Below, piece by piece: positions 47,688 to 61,040 of a DNA stretch of 64,000 nt. Where the stretch lies: NCBI GenBank assembly GCA_023525715.1, contig CM042013.1, positions 77,173,494-77,237,493 on the forward strand, read 5' to 3'. The DNA comes from Cichorium intybus. Taxonomy: Eukaryota; Streptophyta; Magnoliopsida; Asterales; Asteraceae. Below the pieces are notes generated by a model, which was given only the letters and a program-made list of their open reading frames with translations, was not told the origin of the DNA and made no database searches. Within the stretch, counting starts at the first letter, position 1, and every line of letters starts with the position of its first letter. A program made the position numbers and the translations under genes.

Positions 47688-47876
47688 ACTAGTTGCAACT
47701 TCGTGCTACGCACGTGCGGCTTGGGATGTCCTAAATTTTTTTTTATTCACGAAACGACTCAACATCATCTAATTCGATATTTCTGTTTGCTAAACACCGA
47801 TCCTGTACCTCAATGAGAATTTCAAAGTCTTGAATTTTGCAATTAGAAGATAACGAACCCTAGAAAGAAATATAAT

Positions 47877-48033
<157 letters not shown>

Positions 48034-48164
48034 TTTGGTGCCAAAAACAAACTATTAATTAATGAAAATGTATTACAGGCTTACCAGTTCCAATAACTGC
48101 AAACATCCCAAAAAATATATATACAAGTAAATACTTATTTTGTAATTTTTTCCCTTTGAAAGAG

Positions 48165-49140
48165 GAATAACGTACCTATGACCCATGTGGCAATGAAGTC
48201 AAATCGGTTTTGACCATCATTCCAATAGTTCTCAAATCCATATGTGTAAAATTTTAAAGCCATCTCGAGTACATATATCCACCCTGTATGGAAGAGAAGT
48301 CATCATTTTTTTGGATTTCATAAAAGAAACCTCTTTAACAAAAATAGATATTAAAAAAATACCAAACCGAAATTCACAATAAGTTGTTTACCAAAGACAA
48401 ACTCGACCTTTTGCCATAACTTTTGACCAGAGTTGTTTTGTATATCAAGCTGTCAAAAAAGAGGATCAGTAAAGTAATTTATTCAATACACAACATGATA
48501 ATATTGCCATGTCTGCAAAAGATCAAAGATTTAGGTCATACCGTTGTTTCAATAATAACAGCAGCTACATTCAACACGACAAAAGAAATCACATATCCCA
48601 AATTTGAACTTTTTACAAAGCTTTTTAGTGTTTCGGATAAAGAAGAATTATAAAAGGGGAATTTTTTTAGCCAAGGTTCCTGCAAATTAAAGTGGAAAGC
48701 GTAAAAAAACCAAGTTAGATATTTAATTCTTTTTACTATTCTATATGAAATTGAAAAAAAAATGCTTCACATGAATAACAACTTACTGTATCCTCCTTTT
48801 GAAATTTTGAGGCAATTGCATCGCATAAATCATTGAATTCTGATTCATTAATCTACATTTATAAATCAGAACACATTGAGACAACCAACTCAATACAGGC
48901 TATATACCAAAATTACCTTAAAATCGTGGCCTTTATCCAATGAATTAAATATTAATTCAAAGTCTTCTTTTGATATTTTTGGCAGTGTCCTGTATAAAAG
49001 GTGTTTTTTTTATTTTTATTGCCCCAAATAGGACGCTACAAAAGATATGGATTTTTTTACAAAGGCAATTAATTACCTGTATTCATTAAGTTCTTCTAAT
49101 AACTGGACACATTGATCCTTATCAACAAAGCCAATAACCT
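48165..49140 (-). pseudogene. TPC1: Captured TPC1 (two-pore channel) fragment
   Basis: Minus-strand exons, with AG/GT borders, read VIGFVDKDQCVQLLEELNEY (~49078-49137), TLPKISKEDFELIFNSLDKG then HDFK (~48917-48990), the FNDLCDAIASKFQKEDT block (~48788-48852), KSFVKSSNLGYVISFVVLNV (~48543-48678), LDIQNNSGQKLWQKVEFVFG (~48382-48452) and ALKFYTYGFENYWNDGQNRF then DF (~48180-48290). This covers the EF-hand linker and the start of the second ion-transport domain of plant TPC1, a vacuolar calcium-regulated cation channel. The N-terminal half and most of the second pore domain are absent, so no channel can be made. Confidence 0.88.
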
Positions 49141-49479
49141 GTTCATTTGAAAAGAAATTGTTAAGATTTCTAAACCTGGGCTACCATATTTATTTTCCTT
49201 GCATCATGGCTAATTTTTTAAAGTTTTTTCACCCATCGACTTAGGGCTATCTTGGTTACATCTGTTTCCAGAAAACAACTAAGAAAAAATTAATATTTAA
49301 TCAAATAAGCTCTATGATAAACTTTATGATGAACTAAGGTCATCATAAATTGACCAGGCTTACCACAGTGAAGAAGAAAATGTCCAACACGCATAGAAAA
49401 TACCATAAATAGTTTTACCAAAAGGCACTTGAAAAAAAATAAAGAACGACGAAGGTAAAAAGGTGGGTCATAGGCAGTA

Positions 49480-50262
49480 CCTTGGGCCATTTGAGACCAT
49501 TTGAGACACGGTGAATTATGACAGTAGGGTTTCGTTTCTTCCAGTAATAGGTGGACAGATGCATCTTCTCCCTATTTCATTTTATAAAATAATAACTTAT
49601 TTACCAATTTAGAAAAAGTAAAAACTTAGGACAGTAAAAAGTAAAAACATCATTTTTACCTTCTCTTTCTAGTAAAACATGTTTCCGTATTTCCCAGCTA
49701 ATCGACTCCAAAAGCTACGTGGTATATCCAAATCCACAGACTCACCCACATTGAACTTCAAAATATTTCCTATAAAATTTGAAAGTAATGTATGAATTAT
49801 GATTATTTGTTTCAAAGAAGTAATGGATGGAGGATATCAGAGATGGAAACTTTACCAAAAGTAGGATTAGCAACAAAAACAATGGTTCTATCATCTAGTT
49901 GCCACAAATCTTTGATTGATAATCCTGCATAAGTATGATAAAAATTTGAATGAACAATGTAATTAAGAGGATGAAAATAGTAGTTTATTAAAGATAGTTA
50001 GCATACCAGGTGTATCAGGATAGTTCTGGGCTACAACTCTGAGCTTGAATCCTGTATCCTTTTCAATAGATTCAATATCCTTTGCAAGCCGTTTCTCCTG
50101 AAAATATCATGTAAAAATGGTGCCAATGTGAAGTTCTGATTGAAAAATTTCACACATTTGATGACTAAAATGGAAATATATCTTTAGTTAGTGAACTTAG
50201 AAGGAAAACTAATACCTGGCCATCTGAGAGGAAACCTGCAACATCAATAACTGTTGTGAAGT
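49480..50262 (-). pseudogene. Captured thylakoid lumenal 15.0-kDa protein 2-like fragment
   Basis: Minus-strand exons near 50219-50262 (TTVIDVAGFLSDGQ), 50007-50097 (EKRLAKDIESIEKDTGFKLR, then VVAQNYPDTPG), 49856-49924 (LSIKDLWQLDDRTIVFVANP), 49660-49769 (NVGESVDLDIPRSFWSRLAG, then KYGNMFY) and 49480-49573. These follow the TPM-domain thylakoid lumen protein family (Arabidopsis AT5G52970-like) closely. A TGG codon after NMFY is now TAG. The first exon, with the transit peptide, is not recognised. The upstream sequence 50300-50800 may be its leader but could not be read as the expected N-terminus. Confidence 0.85.
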
Positions 50263-51020
50263 ATTTGGGAATTAATTATGGCTTGTTTACTCCTACTTTT
50301 GCTTCAGCAAATCCAATTCCTACATAGTTTAGGTTTTTGTTCTTTTATGCTCTGCATTCTGAATCAGAACACAGAAAACAAAAGGCAACTCCTAACAGGC
50401 TCATATACTAAAAACTGTTGACTCGAAAGACAATTGAAGCTACAATCAAGCCAGCTTTTACGTAATCATCGGTACTATAAATAAGCATTGGCAATTTTTG
50501 ACCTACAATTTCGGGAGGCGTACATCTTGAGACGGTGGGTGGTCGTCGGTTGCCTCCTTCAATTCCTTCAGCCGTGATCACCAAGAACGGAAACGGCTCC
50601 CCAACTGACTTCCCTTCTCGTGGGCAAATCGTTGAAACGGGACAACGTGAAAACCCCTAATTCCAGGAGGATGGTCGTTGCCGCCACAAGGCCCCGTATT
50701 GTGGCCGTTGAAGAAGATGAGAGAACAAATCCACACATAGGCGTTGATGTTTAGAGGAAATTCTTTCAACGATTTGGGATGTTGGAAATCGAATTGAGTG
50801 AATGGAGAAATCGCAGCGAAAGCAAGGGGATATGGATTACGTAGATAGAGATTAGCAAAAGGTATCAGAAGAAGCAGGTGTGTGGCGTATTGGATACAGC
50901 GATGGAGTCGAGGTGTCGTGAAGAGGGAACGATTGGTAAATCAAACGCACCCCGCTAAAAACTCCCAAACCCCCCACCCTTACCAAACATTCTAGAAAAT
51001 AGTTGTGTTTTAATATATAG
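50263..51020 (-). other. H3 5' interior, possible captured leader
   Basis: GC-richer patches at 50510-50730 with short minus-strand frames (50578-50769 and 50852-51103) that I do not recognise. Confidence 0.35.
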
Positions 51021-51663
51021 AGTAATTTTCTAAAATTAAGCACACGCTTTCTTGTCCCCCTTTTCTGTCTGTCATAAACCCTATAGCTACATCGTTCCTT
51101 CACCCTCGCATGTCTGGCATACCATCACGATCCTCTTGACCATCTTCCTATTTCTCCACTACTAGAGAAATGGGTATTTAGCCACGAAACATAGCCACGC
51201 AAATTTTGCGTGTCTAAATAGCCACGCAATTAACACGCATGTGTCACACAACCTGAAACTCCAAATTTAGACACGCATTTGTGACAGAACTTCAACGCAT
51301 AAGAAATTCGTGGCTGTTGCGTGGCTAAATAGCCACACAACTGCCACGAACAATGATTTAAAGTATCAGGAAAATGGTTGGTGGTTATTGCGTGGTTAAA
51401 TAGCCACGCATCTACCACGAAAGCGTGGTTAATATATATAAATGGAAAACAATAAATAAAGCGTGGTTATGGCGTGGCTAAATAGCCACGCAACTGCCAC
51501 GAACAATGATTTAAAGAATCAGGAAATGGGCTGGTGGCTATGGCGTGGTTAAATAGCCACGCATCTACCACGCGCATTGGTTTAAAGTATCAGGAAAAGG
51601 GCTGGTGGCTATGACGTGGTTAAATAGCCACGCATCTACCACGCAACATTTAAAATCGAAAAA

Positions 51664-51737
51664 AATGGGAGCTAGGATTCGAACCCTGGTCTCCTCTGTG
51701 GGGGGAACATCAACTACCACTTCGGCTATAAGCCTCA
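51664..51737 (-). other. tRNA-like sequence inside CACTA-C
   Basis: On the minus strand there is a perfect B-box GGTTCGAATCC and an A-box-like TAGCCGAAGTGGTAG at about tRNA spacing. The acceptor arms do not pair well and no intact cloverleaf forms, so this is a tRNA pseudogene or SINE remnant rather than a tRNA gene. Confidence 0.5.
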
Positions 51738-51788
51738 TCTCTTCATTATTTCCTTTTCTTTCAATATAACCCTTTCGAAAAATTAATT

Positions 51789-51798
51789 ATTGTTGTTG

Positions 51799-51896
<98 letters not shown>

Positions 51897-52070
51897 ATTA
51901 TTAATATTATTATTTATTTCGTTTTCATTTTCGTATTATTTTTTCGTTTCGTTCAATACATCTCTTTCGTATAATTAATTATTGGTATTATTGTTATTAT
52001 TATTATTATTATTATTATTTATTGGTATTATTGTTATTATTATTATTATTATAAACATAATAAAATATAA
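51789..52070. repeat. (TTA)n / (ATT)n microsatellites
   Basis: Long runs of ATT/TTA trinucleotides at 51789-51900 and again at about 51985-52050. The poly-Leu and poly-Asn frames here are artefacts. Confidence 0.95.
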
Positions 52071-52146
52071 TAAGGATGTGCAAAATATGAACCCAAAAAA
52101 ATAATGTTTGCCCTTCAAAAAACGAAAAATAAAAAAAATTGTGGCT

Positions 52147-53035
52147 ATTGCGTGGCTAATTAGCCACGCATTTACCACGGACACAGGCAGTGTGTGTTTA
52201 TTGTGTGGTTAATTAGCCACGCAATAACCACGCACTGCGTGTGTGCGTGGCAAAAGCGTGGTTAATTAGCCACGCAATATACACAATGTTTTTTTATTTT
52301 TCGTTTTTTGAAAGGCAAACATTATTTTTTTGAGTTTATTTTTTGCATATCCTTATTATACCTTATTATTGTTATATTTCTCAGTTTATATGTAAATTCG
52401 CCTTACCCACAAGCGTGTACACCTTTTAAACCCGTTACACATTTCAAGCTTTATCCTTTCAAAGTGTATAAGCGCATGTAGTTTTAATATACCAACACAT
52501 TGATGCATATACAATCATCCTCATACACACACAAACATATACATATACTTTACAAAAACATACATACTTATACTCATACATCACACATTGTATGATCATT
52601 AATATTGATTAGAGCGATATATAGAGAGAGAGTGTGTGTATATGTATGGATGTGTTTGAGTATGAGTATAGATGAGAATGAGTGTATATGAGAATGCGTG
52701 TCTATTAGTATAAGTGTATGTTCATCAATGTGTTGGTGTGTTAAAAGTACAAGTGTTTATACACATTGAAAGGATAAAGTTTGAAATGAGTAACGAGTTT
52801 GGAAGGTGTACACGCTTGTGTATAAGTCGAATTTACGTATAAACTAGGAAATATAAACATAATAAAATATAATAAGGATGTGCAAAACATGAACCCAAAA
52901 AATAATGTTTGCCCTTCAAAAAACGAAAAATAAAAAAAATCGTGGCTATTGCGTGGCTAATTAGCCACACATTTACCACGCACACAGGCAGTGCGTGTTT
53001 ATTGCGTGGCTAATTAGCCACACATTTACTACGCT
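52147..53035. repeat. Large inverted repeat in CACTA-C
   Basis: Two arms of about 400 bp, roughly 52147-52590 and 52610-53035, are inverted copies of each other around a centre near 52600. Matching landmarks are CGTTTTTTGAAAGGCAAAC and its complement, and GTGTACACGCTTGTG and its complement. The outer right arm also repeats 52051-52190 in direct orientation. Confidence 0.8.
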
Positions 53036-53040
53036 TCTCT

Positions 53041-54880
53041 TTTTAAAAAAACCGAATATCGCAACAGGCACTTGTACAATATGCATCAAATGAAATATAC
53101 TAGTCTGTGGCAGTTGCGTGGCTGTTTAACCACGCGTTAGCCACCAACTGTTTAACCCTAAATTCTTTATACATCATCAGCTGCTACTTCTCCTAAAGCC
53201 TCCATAGATCTCGGTTCATAGTTGCTTCTCCTTTTGCCTCCATATTCAGCCGAGCTTGAGCTCCGACCATCACCGATCCAGCATCTCCAGATCTGCCGAT
53301 CGATGATGAAGCTTCCGGCCAAGAAACCGCCTGCTACCATCGTAACTACCAGAACCGATCCTAATCACCACCGCCTCCAATATTGAATCGGTTGCTGCTG
53401 TCTCCGACGGGTGCGTTCGATAGCCGATAGGTGCCTTCAAATGGTCGATCTTCTCTTATTGGAGCAACCCTTGCACTAATCGACATGCCACTGCCCTAGC
53501 GCTGACCCCAATCGGACCCCCCGCCTGGAACCGCACTGTCTCTACTTCACTTCATCGGCGGATGTTTGAAAGTCTTCCAGGCAAAATGGTAAGATTAGTC
53601 TGATTTGGATTTCTTATGATTCACTTTTCGTCACTTGTTTGATTTCAATGTATGTTAGCTTCTTTGATTCTAGTTTTCGGTTGTTGTTTCGGTGGTACAG
53701 ATGCAACCGAAGGGTTATTGACACATGGCTGGATTACAAAAATTGTAAGTCATGGCTGTTTTGTCCGATTTTACAATAGTTTTCAAGGATTTCTCCCTAG
53801 GTTAGATTCAAATACTTGAAAACTTCATACCCTGCCTTATTGAGATTGAAGGGCATAATGGTAATTATTATTCTTTATTTGTATTAGGGCTAAACCTTGT
53901 CTAGATCCAAGATCCGATGTTAGGTTCAATGTATCATGTTGACCAAGTAACCAAACGCAGATTTACAAGTTTAATTCCTTCTTCAAGATTCAAGAAGGAT
54001 TAACTCTAGTTTTCTAATGACACTTGGCGCACTGGCAGGCCTGTATTCTATATTTTCATAAAGTTATACTTTTTTATTTAAATATTAATATATTTTATTC
54101 CTTTGGTTGTAGGATATCTGTAAGATGAGACGGTCAAACTTTGGAGTATTGTATCAGGTACTGTGGAAAAAGTAACCCTTCATGCAATAATTGTTAATGT
54201 TGATGTTAAAGGTTACATAAAGGGCATGATTTATTAACTATCATACTTTTTATTAACTATTTTTGAAACTTTTCGGGGCTTTCTGTTGTAATTAAGTCGG
54301 TATTGAAGCCAGGGTATATGTTTGAAGATATTTTGGTTCTAGGTAAGTATTTATTTTAGTTGTTTATAGATATATAAATAAAGAACAAATACCTTTAGTA
54401 GTTATTTAATTTAGCTTAATATTGTATTTGAAGTCTATCGTTCTTTTAGACGTTGAGAACAAAAACTTGATAATAACTACCAAATATTCTCTTGTTAATG
54501 CGGCTCAACAAGTGGAATTGCAGATTTTGTGAGCAAGTGGAAGAATTGAGTTGGAATTGTAAATTTGCTTGATATAAATGTCGATTATTCCAAGAGTCCA
54601 ACCTTTCCATGAAATTGCATATCCCCTTGATCCAATCCTTGCACATTAAATCAAGTTCTTTACATGAGTTGGAATTGTAAATTTGACTTCATATAAAATT
54701 CTATTTTTTTCTTTTTTATAGTCGTTTTTATAGAGAAAATGTTAAGGTGAGGTTTGGTGGTGTAAGTTATTTGTTAGTATGATTATATATTTTTTTAGAG
54801 ATAAACCTTAACTAAAAAATTAGGTGTTTAGCTATGCTTTGAGTCCAAATGATGGGAGTGAATGCAGGGTTCGTATTCAG
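53041..54880. other. CACTA-C interior, no recognised gene
   Basis: GC-richer sequence at 53160-53590 resembles a plant 5' leader or exon of unknown origin, followed by AT-rich intron-like sequence. No protein family was recognised. Confidence 0.35.
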
Positions 54881-55304
54881 TCAGAAGCAGAACATGACTT
54901 TAAGGATGTATCAACAATGACTCCTGGTATGCAGATTGCAAGGTCATAAATGAGGATCAAATACAAATACTTTTCAACCTCAATGGTTATTCGAAGGTAT
55001 CATTAAACTTGACCACTTTTACTAATTAGTTTACAGTTTGCTTTTTATATAAAATAATGAGAGGTCTCAATTTCTTTGTCATGGTTATTATAGATCAAAC
55101 TAATAATATGTTGTTATTTTTTAGATCTTGAGCTTACGTGCACAAGTGGAAAATTTGCAACAAAGTCAAGCTCAAATGGTCGATAATTTCCAACAACAAC
55201 AATAACAAATGGAACAAAGACTAAAACAGTCGCAAGATGAGTTTCAAAAAAAATTGGAAGAAATGATGCGACAAATGAGTCAACGTGGTCCGGGTCCTTC
55301 TTAA
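54881..55304 (+). pseudogene. Remnant of a CACTA accessory protein tail
   Basis: The reading LRAQVENLQQSQAQMVDNFQ, a stop, then LEEMMRQMSQRGPGPS and a final stop is a glutamine-rich coiled coil like the C-terminal tails of Transposase_24-type CACTA proteins. The in-frame TAA and lack of an upstream domain mark it as decayed. Confidence 0.5.
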
Positions 55305-55449
55305 TTGTATGTTTTTTAAACAAGTTGACGTTTTAGAATGTTTTTGAAACAATTAGACGTGGTTCGTGGTATTTCTTATTTGACTTTTTTAGAATGTTAA
55401 ACAAACTTTATCGTAATATTTGATTAGTTGTGTTTTAATTAGTTTCGTT

Positions 55450-55592
<143 letters not shown>

Positions 55593-55760
55593 TTGTCAAA
55601 TGTGGTTAATGACAAAAAAAATTGGAATTAAAAATAATATTCTGGTATTTAAAAAAAAAAACGTAATGCGTTGTAATTGCGTGGCTATTTAGTGTTAAAA
55701 AGTCAAAGAAAGTCAAAGAAAATGTTGGTGGTAATTGCGTGGCTAAATTTGGGTGGATAT

Positions 55761-56334
55761 TGCGTGGCTAAATTTGGGTGGATATTGCGTGGCTAAATTT
55801 GTGTTACTATTGCGTGGCTAATTTTGTGTGAAAATTGTGTGGCTAAACTTGTGTTGTTATTGCGTGTCTAATTTTGTGTGTTAATTGCGTGGCCAAAGTT
55901 GTGTTGTTATTGCGTGGCTAATTTTGTGTGTTAATTGTGTGGCTAAACTTGTGGGATTATTGCGTGGCTACATGTACGTTGCCATGGCGTGGCTAACGCG
56001 CGAGACTATTGAGTGTTGAAATTGCGTGGCTAATGCGTGGTAAACTGTGCGTGGCTAAATTTGGGTGGATATTGCGTGGCTAAATTTGTGTTACTATTGC
56101 GTGGCTAATTTTGTGTGAAAATTGTGTGGCTAAACTTGTGTTGTTATTGCGTGTCTAATTTTGTGTGTTAATTGCGTGGCCAAAGTTGTGTTGTTATTGC
56201 GTGGCTAATTTTGTGTGTTAATTGTGTGGCTAAACTTGTGGGATTATTGCGTGGCTACATGTACGTTGCCATGGCGTGGCTAACGCGCGAGACTATTGAG
56301 TGTTGAAATTGCGTGGCTAATGCGTGGTAAACTG
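55761..56334. repeat. 287-bp tandem duplication in CACTA-C
   Basis: 55761-56047 and 56048-56334 are nearly identical direct copies made of TGCGTGGCTAA subterminal motifs. The high identity suggests recent unequal exchange or slippage. Confidence 0.9.
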
Positions 56335-56504
56335 TGCGTGTTTGTTGCGTGGCAAATTCGCGTGGCTAAAGCGTCACTACAATTTAGACACAAAGGGTTT
56401 TTCCACAGTTCAGTTTTCGTGGCTATTGCGTGTCTATTGGGCTTTTACCACACAACAGCCACGCAAATGTGCGTGGCTAACCCCCTTGTTTTCTAGTAGT
56501 GCTC

Positions 56505-56985
56505 CCGATTCGTGTCTCTTTCTACAGCAGATGCATCACTTCACACACTCACACCACCCCATCTCTCGCGTAAACCTCTATGAGCACTTCACCTACAAAG
56601 AACATGGCGTCGGCAGGAGGTTTTCGTGTCGGTAATGTTATTTCCAACTTCTTCCTTAATAGTATATTATGCATCTTGATGTTCGATGTTTGATGAAAGT
56701 GCGATTCATTGGCCGAATTGCAATCACCGTCGCTGCCTGCTGGCCCTCAACCCATTCCATTTTTCAGTTTTCATGACTCTTTCTCTTCTAACCTTCTAAC
56801 CTAGCCGACCACCCTTTTTCACCTTTACGACTCTCGATTTTTTCAAGGTAAAGTAAACCTTAGTTTTCATTTGTTGACAAATTAAATAAATCTAAGGTAA
56901 TTGTTGTTTTCTAATTTGTTGCGTATCAGTTCTACTTTTCAATTGCAACTCCATTTTTTTATTATTAATTGTTAATTGTTAAACA
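56505..56985. other. Spacer between CACTA-C and CACTA-D
   Basis: Pyrimidine-rich sequence resembling a gene leader, with an ATG near 56604 (MASAGGFRVG) followed by a GT. Together with 51022-51156 on the other side of CACTA-C it may be one split leader. Not identified. Confidence 0.35.
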
Positions 56986-57405
56986 CACTACTAGAAAACT
57001 GGAGCATTACCCATGCAAATTTGTGTGGGTGTTGTGTGGGTAAAGGCGTATACCCACGCAATACCCACGGAAAATGAGTGGTGGGAAAACCCTTGTGGGT
57101 AAACTGTACCCACGCAAATTTCACGCGCAATACTCACGCGTTTTTACCCATGCATTACGAACGCCATTTTCCCACTCAATACCTACGCGCTTTTACCCAC
57201 GCAACTTTACCCACCCAATACCCACGCAATACCCACGCAAAACATTACTCACACAATACCCACAGACATTTGTTGATTGTGTTTGACTTTTACCCACGCA
57301 ATACTCACGCCAGTTTCCTACGCATTACCCACACATTACATTTTTTTTAAATACCAGAATTTTATTTTCAATTCTAGTTCTTTTCTGTCATTAACCTCAT
57401 TTGAC

Positions 57406-57526
<121 letters not shown>

Positions 57527-58140
57527 AAAACTAATTAAAACATAACTAATTAAACATTACGATAAATTTTGTTTAACATTCTAGAAAAGTCAAATTACAT
57601 GTGAGTGGTGTGTTAAAAATGCATGTGGTTGTATATGAGTATGAGTGTGCATCAATGTGTTGGTGCATCAGCGAAAACATTTTGTTTAATACATATTTGA
57701 AACAATAATTTCCATATTTGAAAATAATTTTTTTGTTTATTTTATTATTACTATTATTAATGTATATGAGTATGAGTGATTGCATCAATGTGTTGTTGTG
57801 TTAAAAATGCATGTGGTTGCACCCCACTACAAAAAAATTTACTTTTAATAGCAAACATTTTTAGTGGCATATATTTTTTGTGCCACTATATTATGTTTTT
57901 AGTGACATATTTTATGTGCCACAAAAAACTTAATAGATTTAGTGGCACTTAATACATTATGTCACTAAATCCCTATTTATTAGTGTCATAAAATAATTTA
58001 AAATGCCACTAAAAATTTATCTTTTATATCTTACAACTTAAAATATGCCACTAAAAGTTTTATGCTTTGTGAAAATCAATTTTTGTTTCCCTCATTCATA
58101 TCCAGCTAATTTAAGTTATGCCACTAAATGTTTTTCTTTT

Positions 58141-59200
58141 TCTACTCTAAAAATAAGGGCTAAATGCACTAAACCCTTCCAATTATAATGGATATTTTAA
58201 AAAAACCCTTGACTTATATTTGAATTTAATAAAACCCTTCATTTTATATTTACCTATCAATTCCACCCAAATTTTGTATACATACGTTGTAGTTTTAATT
58301 TTACATAAATTAGTTATATTCTAATTCTTGAAAAGAACAAAAAGAGGTCAGCTGAAATTTATAGCTAAACGTGGACGTGTTTTTGCATTTATAGAACTTT
58401 GAAGGTCACTTTTATGATTATGACAAACTGTATTTAGTTTCTGCCAAATCTTATTTCACCACCTCAGGCCTCTCTCCATCTACGGACGCCAGCAACGGTG
58501 GCGCGTCAGGCTTTCATCGGAGGCTACTCGGAGCAGCGGCGACGCTCTCACTATTCTTCTCAGTATTCACTCGATCTCTTCTTATTTCGCTCGATCTTTG
58601 ACGTATTTTGTGCAAGTTTTTTTCCCTTTTTTTGTAACGCGATTTGCCATGTATAAATGTGTATAATTGTTTGTTTGTTTACAAAAATAGAATCTACAAA
58701 CGTTTTAGTTTTAGGTACGTTGTGCGTTTGATTTTACTGGATCTACTCTAATTTTTTGGCCATTATTATACATTCGTGTAGATTAAACGCTTGAATTAGG
58801 TTCCGATGTTACGAGTCACGGATTTGTACATTTCTGTTTATATAATCGCACAACTTATGAATTAAAACCTTGTGTAATTTTCCGAGTTGATGATTAATTC
58901 GATTTCCGGTCATCGTTTCATGCAAAAAGGGAAAAAAAAAAGTTGATTCCTAACTTCAAGAGTATGTTTTCATTATAGAATATTTGCGTGAGAAGTTAAT
59001 TGATTATGTTTGTTCGACCTTCTCAAGAAAACAAAACACAAATGCCTCACATGTAACTGAATCAACATATATGAGATGACAAGTAATAATTCAGAATTAT
59101 TTGTTTTTCTAGATGTTTACATAAGTGCTTACCACATCCTTGTTAGATTTCTGGAAATTTGAAGTATTCAAAGTCAAATAAATGTTTTTAAATTAGTTGG
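58141..59200. other. CACTA-E interior with possible kinesin leader
   Basis: GC-richer leader-like sequence at 58460-58580 is followed by intron-like AT-rich DNA. No coding match. Confidence 0.35.
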
Positions 59201-60048
59201 TAGGTAATAAACTTGGCTATAAATAGCCATGCAAGAACTTGAAACATTGTACCACTCCTAAGATATCAATAAACACTCCTTCTTTCCAACATTTGGTATC
59301 AGAACTATAGAGTAGCTTCTGGGCAGCCACTTGTTTTTGGTCAAAATTTTTTTGTCTCTAAATCAATTTCCGAGCACACCATTGGAAAGATCTCGCTCTC
59401 AGGATTCTGAATATATATTTTTCGGAATTTTTCGACCAGCGGAAGACCTCCAAACGTCAGGTCAAAGTTTGGCCTTCAGAGTGACCCAGTTCGCCGGAGA
59501 AGACGACACTGTAGCAGAAATTGCAAAACAGACCCTGAAGTTCCATAAATTGCAAAACAGCCCCTAAAGTTCCAGCAACTGCAAAACAGGCCCCTGAACT
59601 TTCAGAAAATTACAGTTTAGCCCCTAAACTTTCAGAAAGTTACAGTTTAGCCCCTGAACTTTCCAAAAATTGCAGTTTAGCCCCTGAACTTTCAGTAAAT
59701 TGCAATTTTAACCCCGAAATTCTGTAAAAGTTCCTTTTAGCTCTAGAATTTCCGAAAAAGTTCAGTTTTAACCCTGAAATTCTGTAAAAGTTTATTTTAT
59801 CCCAGAACTTCCAAAAAGTTTAGTTTTAACCCCGAACTTCTAAAAATGTCCATTTTACCTCCTAAACTTCAAAAAAAATTGTCTTTTGGCCCCCATATTT
59901 AAAAAAAAAGGATTATATTGTTGTTTATGCCCAAGTACCAATCTCGAGAAGAGATGGGTAATAAACTTGGCTATAAATAGCCATGCAAGAACTTGAAACA
60001 TTGTACCACTCCTAAGATATCAATAAACACTCCTTCTTCTTTCCAACA
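59201..60048 (+). mobile_element. TRIM-like retroelement
   Basis: Two near-identical repeats of about 91-94 bp, 59201-59291 and 59955-60048, contain TAATAAACTTGGCTATAAAT and end CCAACA. Directly after the first is TTTGGTATCAGAACTATAGAG, a primer-site-like sequence for initiator tRNA. Before the second is a purine-rich CGAGAAGAGA. The TATAAAT could serve as promoter. The internal part encodes nothing complete. A 5-bp target duplication was not found. Confidence 0.75.
59560..59880. repeat. ~33-bp degenerate tandem repeats in TRIM
   Basis: About nine diverging copies of a unit like TTTAGCCCCTGAACTTTCAG, decaying to the right. Confidence 0.8.
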
Positions 60049-60779
60049 TGAGAAAGAAATCAAGAACAATCGTCTTTGTAATATGAATTCTTTAACTTCA
60101 TCTTATGTGATCTTCTTACAATCATTACAAAGAGACACTTGTCACAAGTTTGCTATATAATCAGTGATGTGAAGCTCTTTATCTTTTTCAGATCTGAAGT
60201 AAACCCTTTATAATCCTGTTGGAACCGATTGTTAACGAAAAATGACAGAAATATTCAACGATTGTGCTGAAAGACAACTGTCACAACTCTTGTACGCGGT
60301 ACTCTTCTTTCATGCCTCTGAATACCTTTTAGCAATTGCATGTCATGGGAAATCAAAAGTAACAATCGAGTCACTTTTAATCAGCAAAAACTACATCAAA
60401 ACTGTGCTACTGAGATAGAAGTCCCTTCAGCTCAGGTACAAATACAATACGTCTAATTAAGTTATATAATAATAATATTAGTTCTTAATGATTTATAAAT
60501 GTCATAGAAAAAAAGAATGCAAAAGGAATCGATAGAAAAATATGAAAAAAAGATACAAGAGTTGACTAGTCAATGCCAAAGCAAGACATAAGAATGTTAT
60601 CAGGCTTGGATGGATTTGACTGCAGCAACTGAACAGCTGGAAAAGTTTCAAATGGAACTTGACAATAAGTTCTTCGAGTCATGCTCTTTTGGTATGATTT
60701 TTATCCAAATGTTTTTTTTTCTTTTTTTTTATAAAAAGTACAAATTTGTTGATATTTTAAATACCATCTTTGGACTTTT

Positions 60780-61040
60780 CTTCAGTCTTCCTGAGTATCG
60801 ATGTTTTGTAATATTTTTGTTCCTTATTTTGAAGTATCCTGGTCATTTTAGTTCTTGTTCCAAGTAAAATGACTATATTGCCCTCTATATAATTAGTCAT
60901 TTTACCGAGGGACTAAAATCGTGAGGATACTTCAAAATAAGGAACAAAAACCTCAAATAAGGACCAAACTTGCAAGAGAAATTTATGGGACCAAAAGTGC
61001 AAAAAACAGCGACACTCGAGGACCATTTTTGTAATTTACT
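60780..61040. mobile_element. Decayed MULE-like insert in KIN-14 intron
   Basis: An internal inverted repeat (TTATTTTGAAGTATCC and GGATACTTCAAAATAA) and a right end GGACCATTTTTGTAATTTACT resemble the small TAAATTAC-ended elements. The left end is not recognisable. Confidence 0.4.

Noticed and set aside
51790..52184. Poly-Leu and poly-Asn frames
   Set aside because: Translation of TTA/ATT microsatellites.
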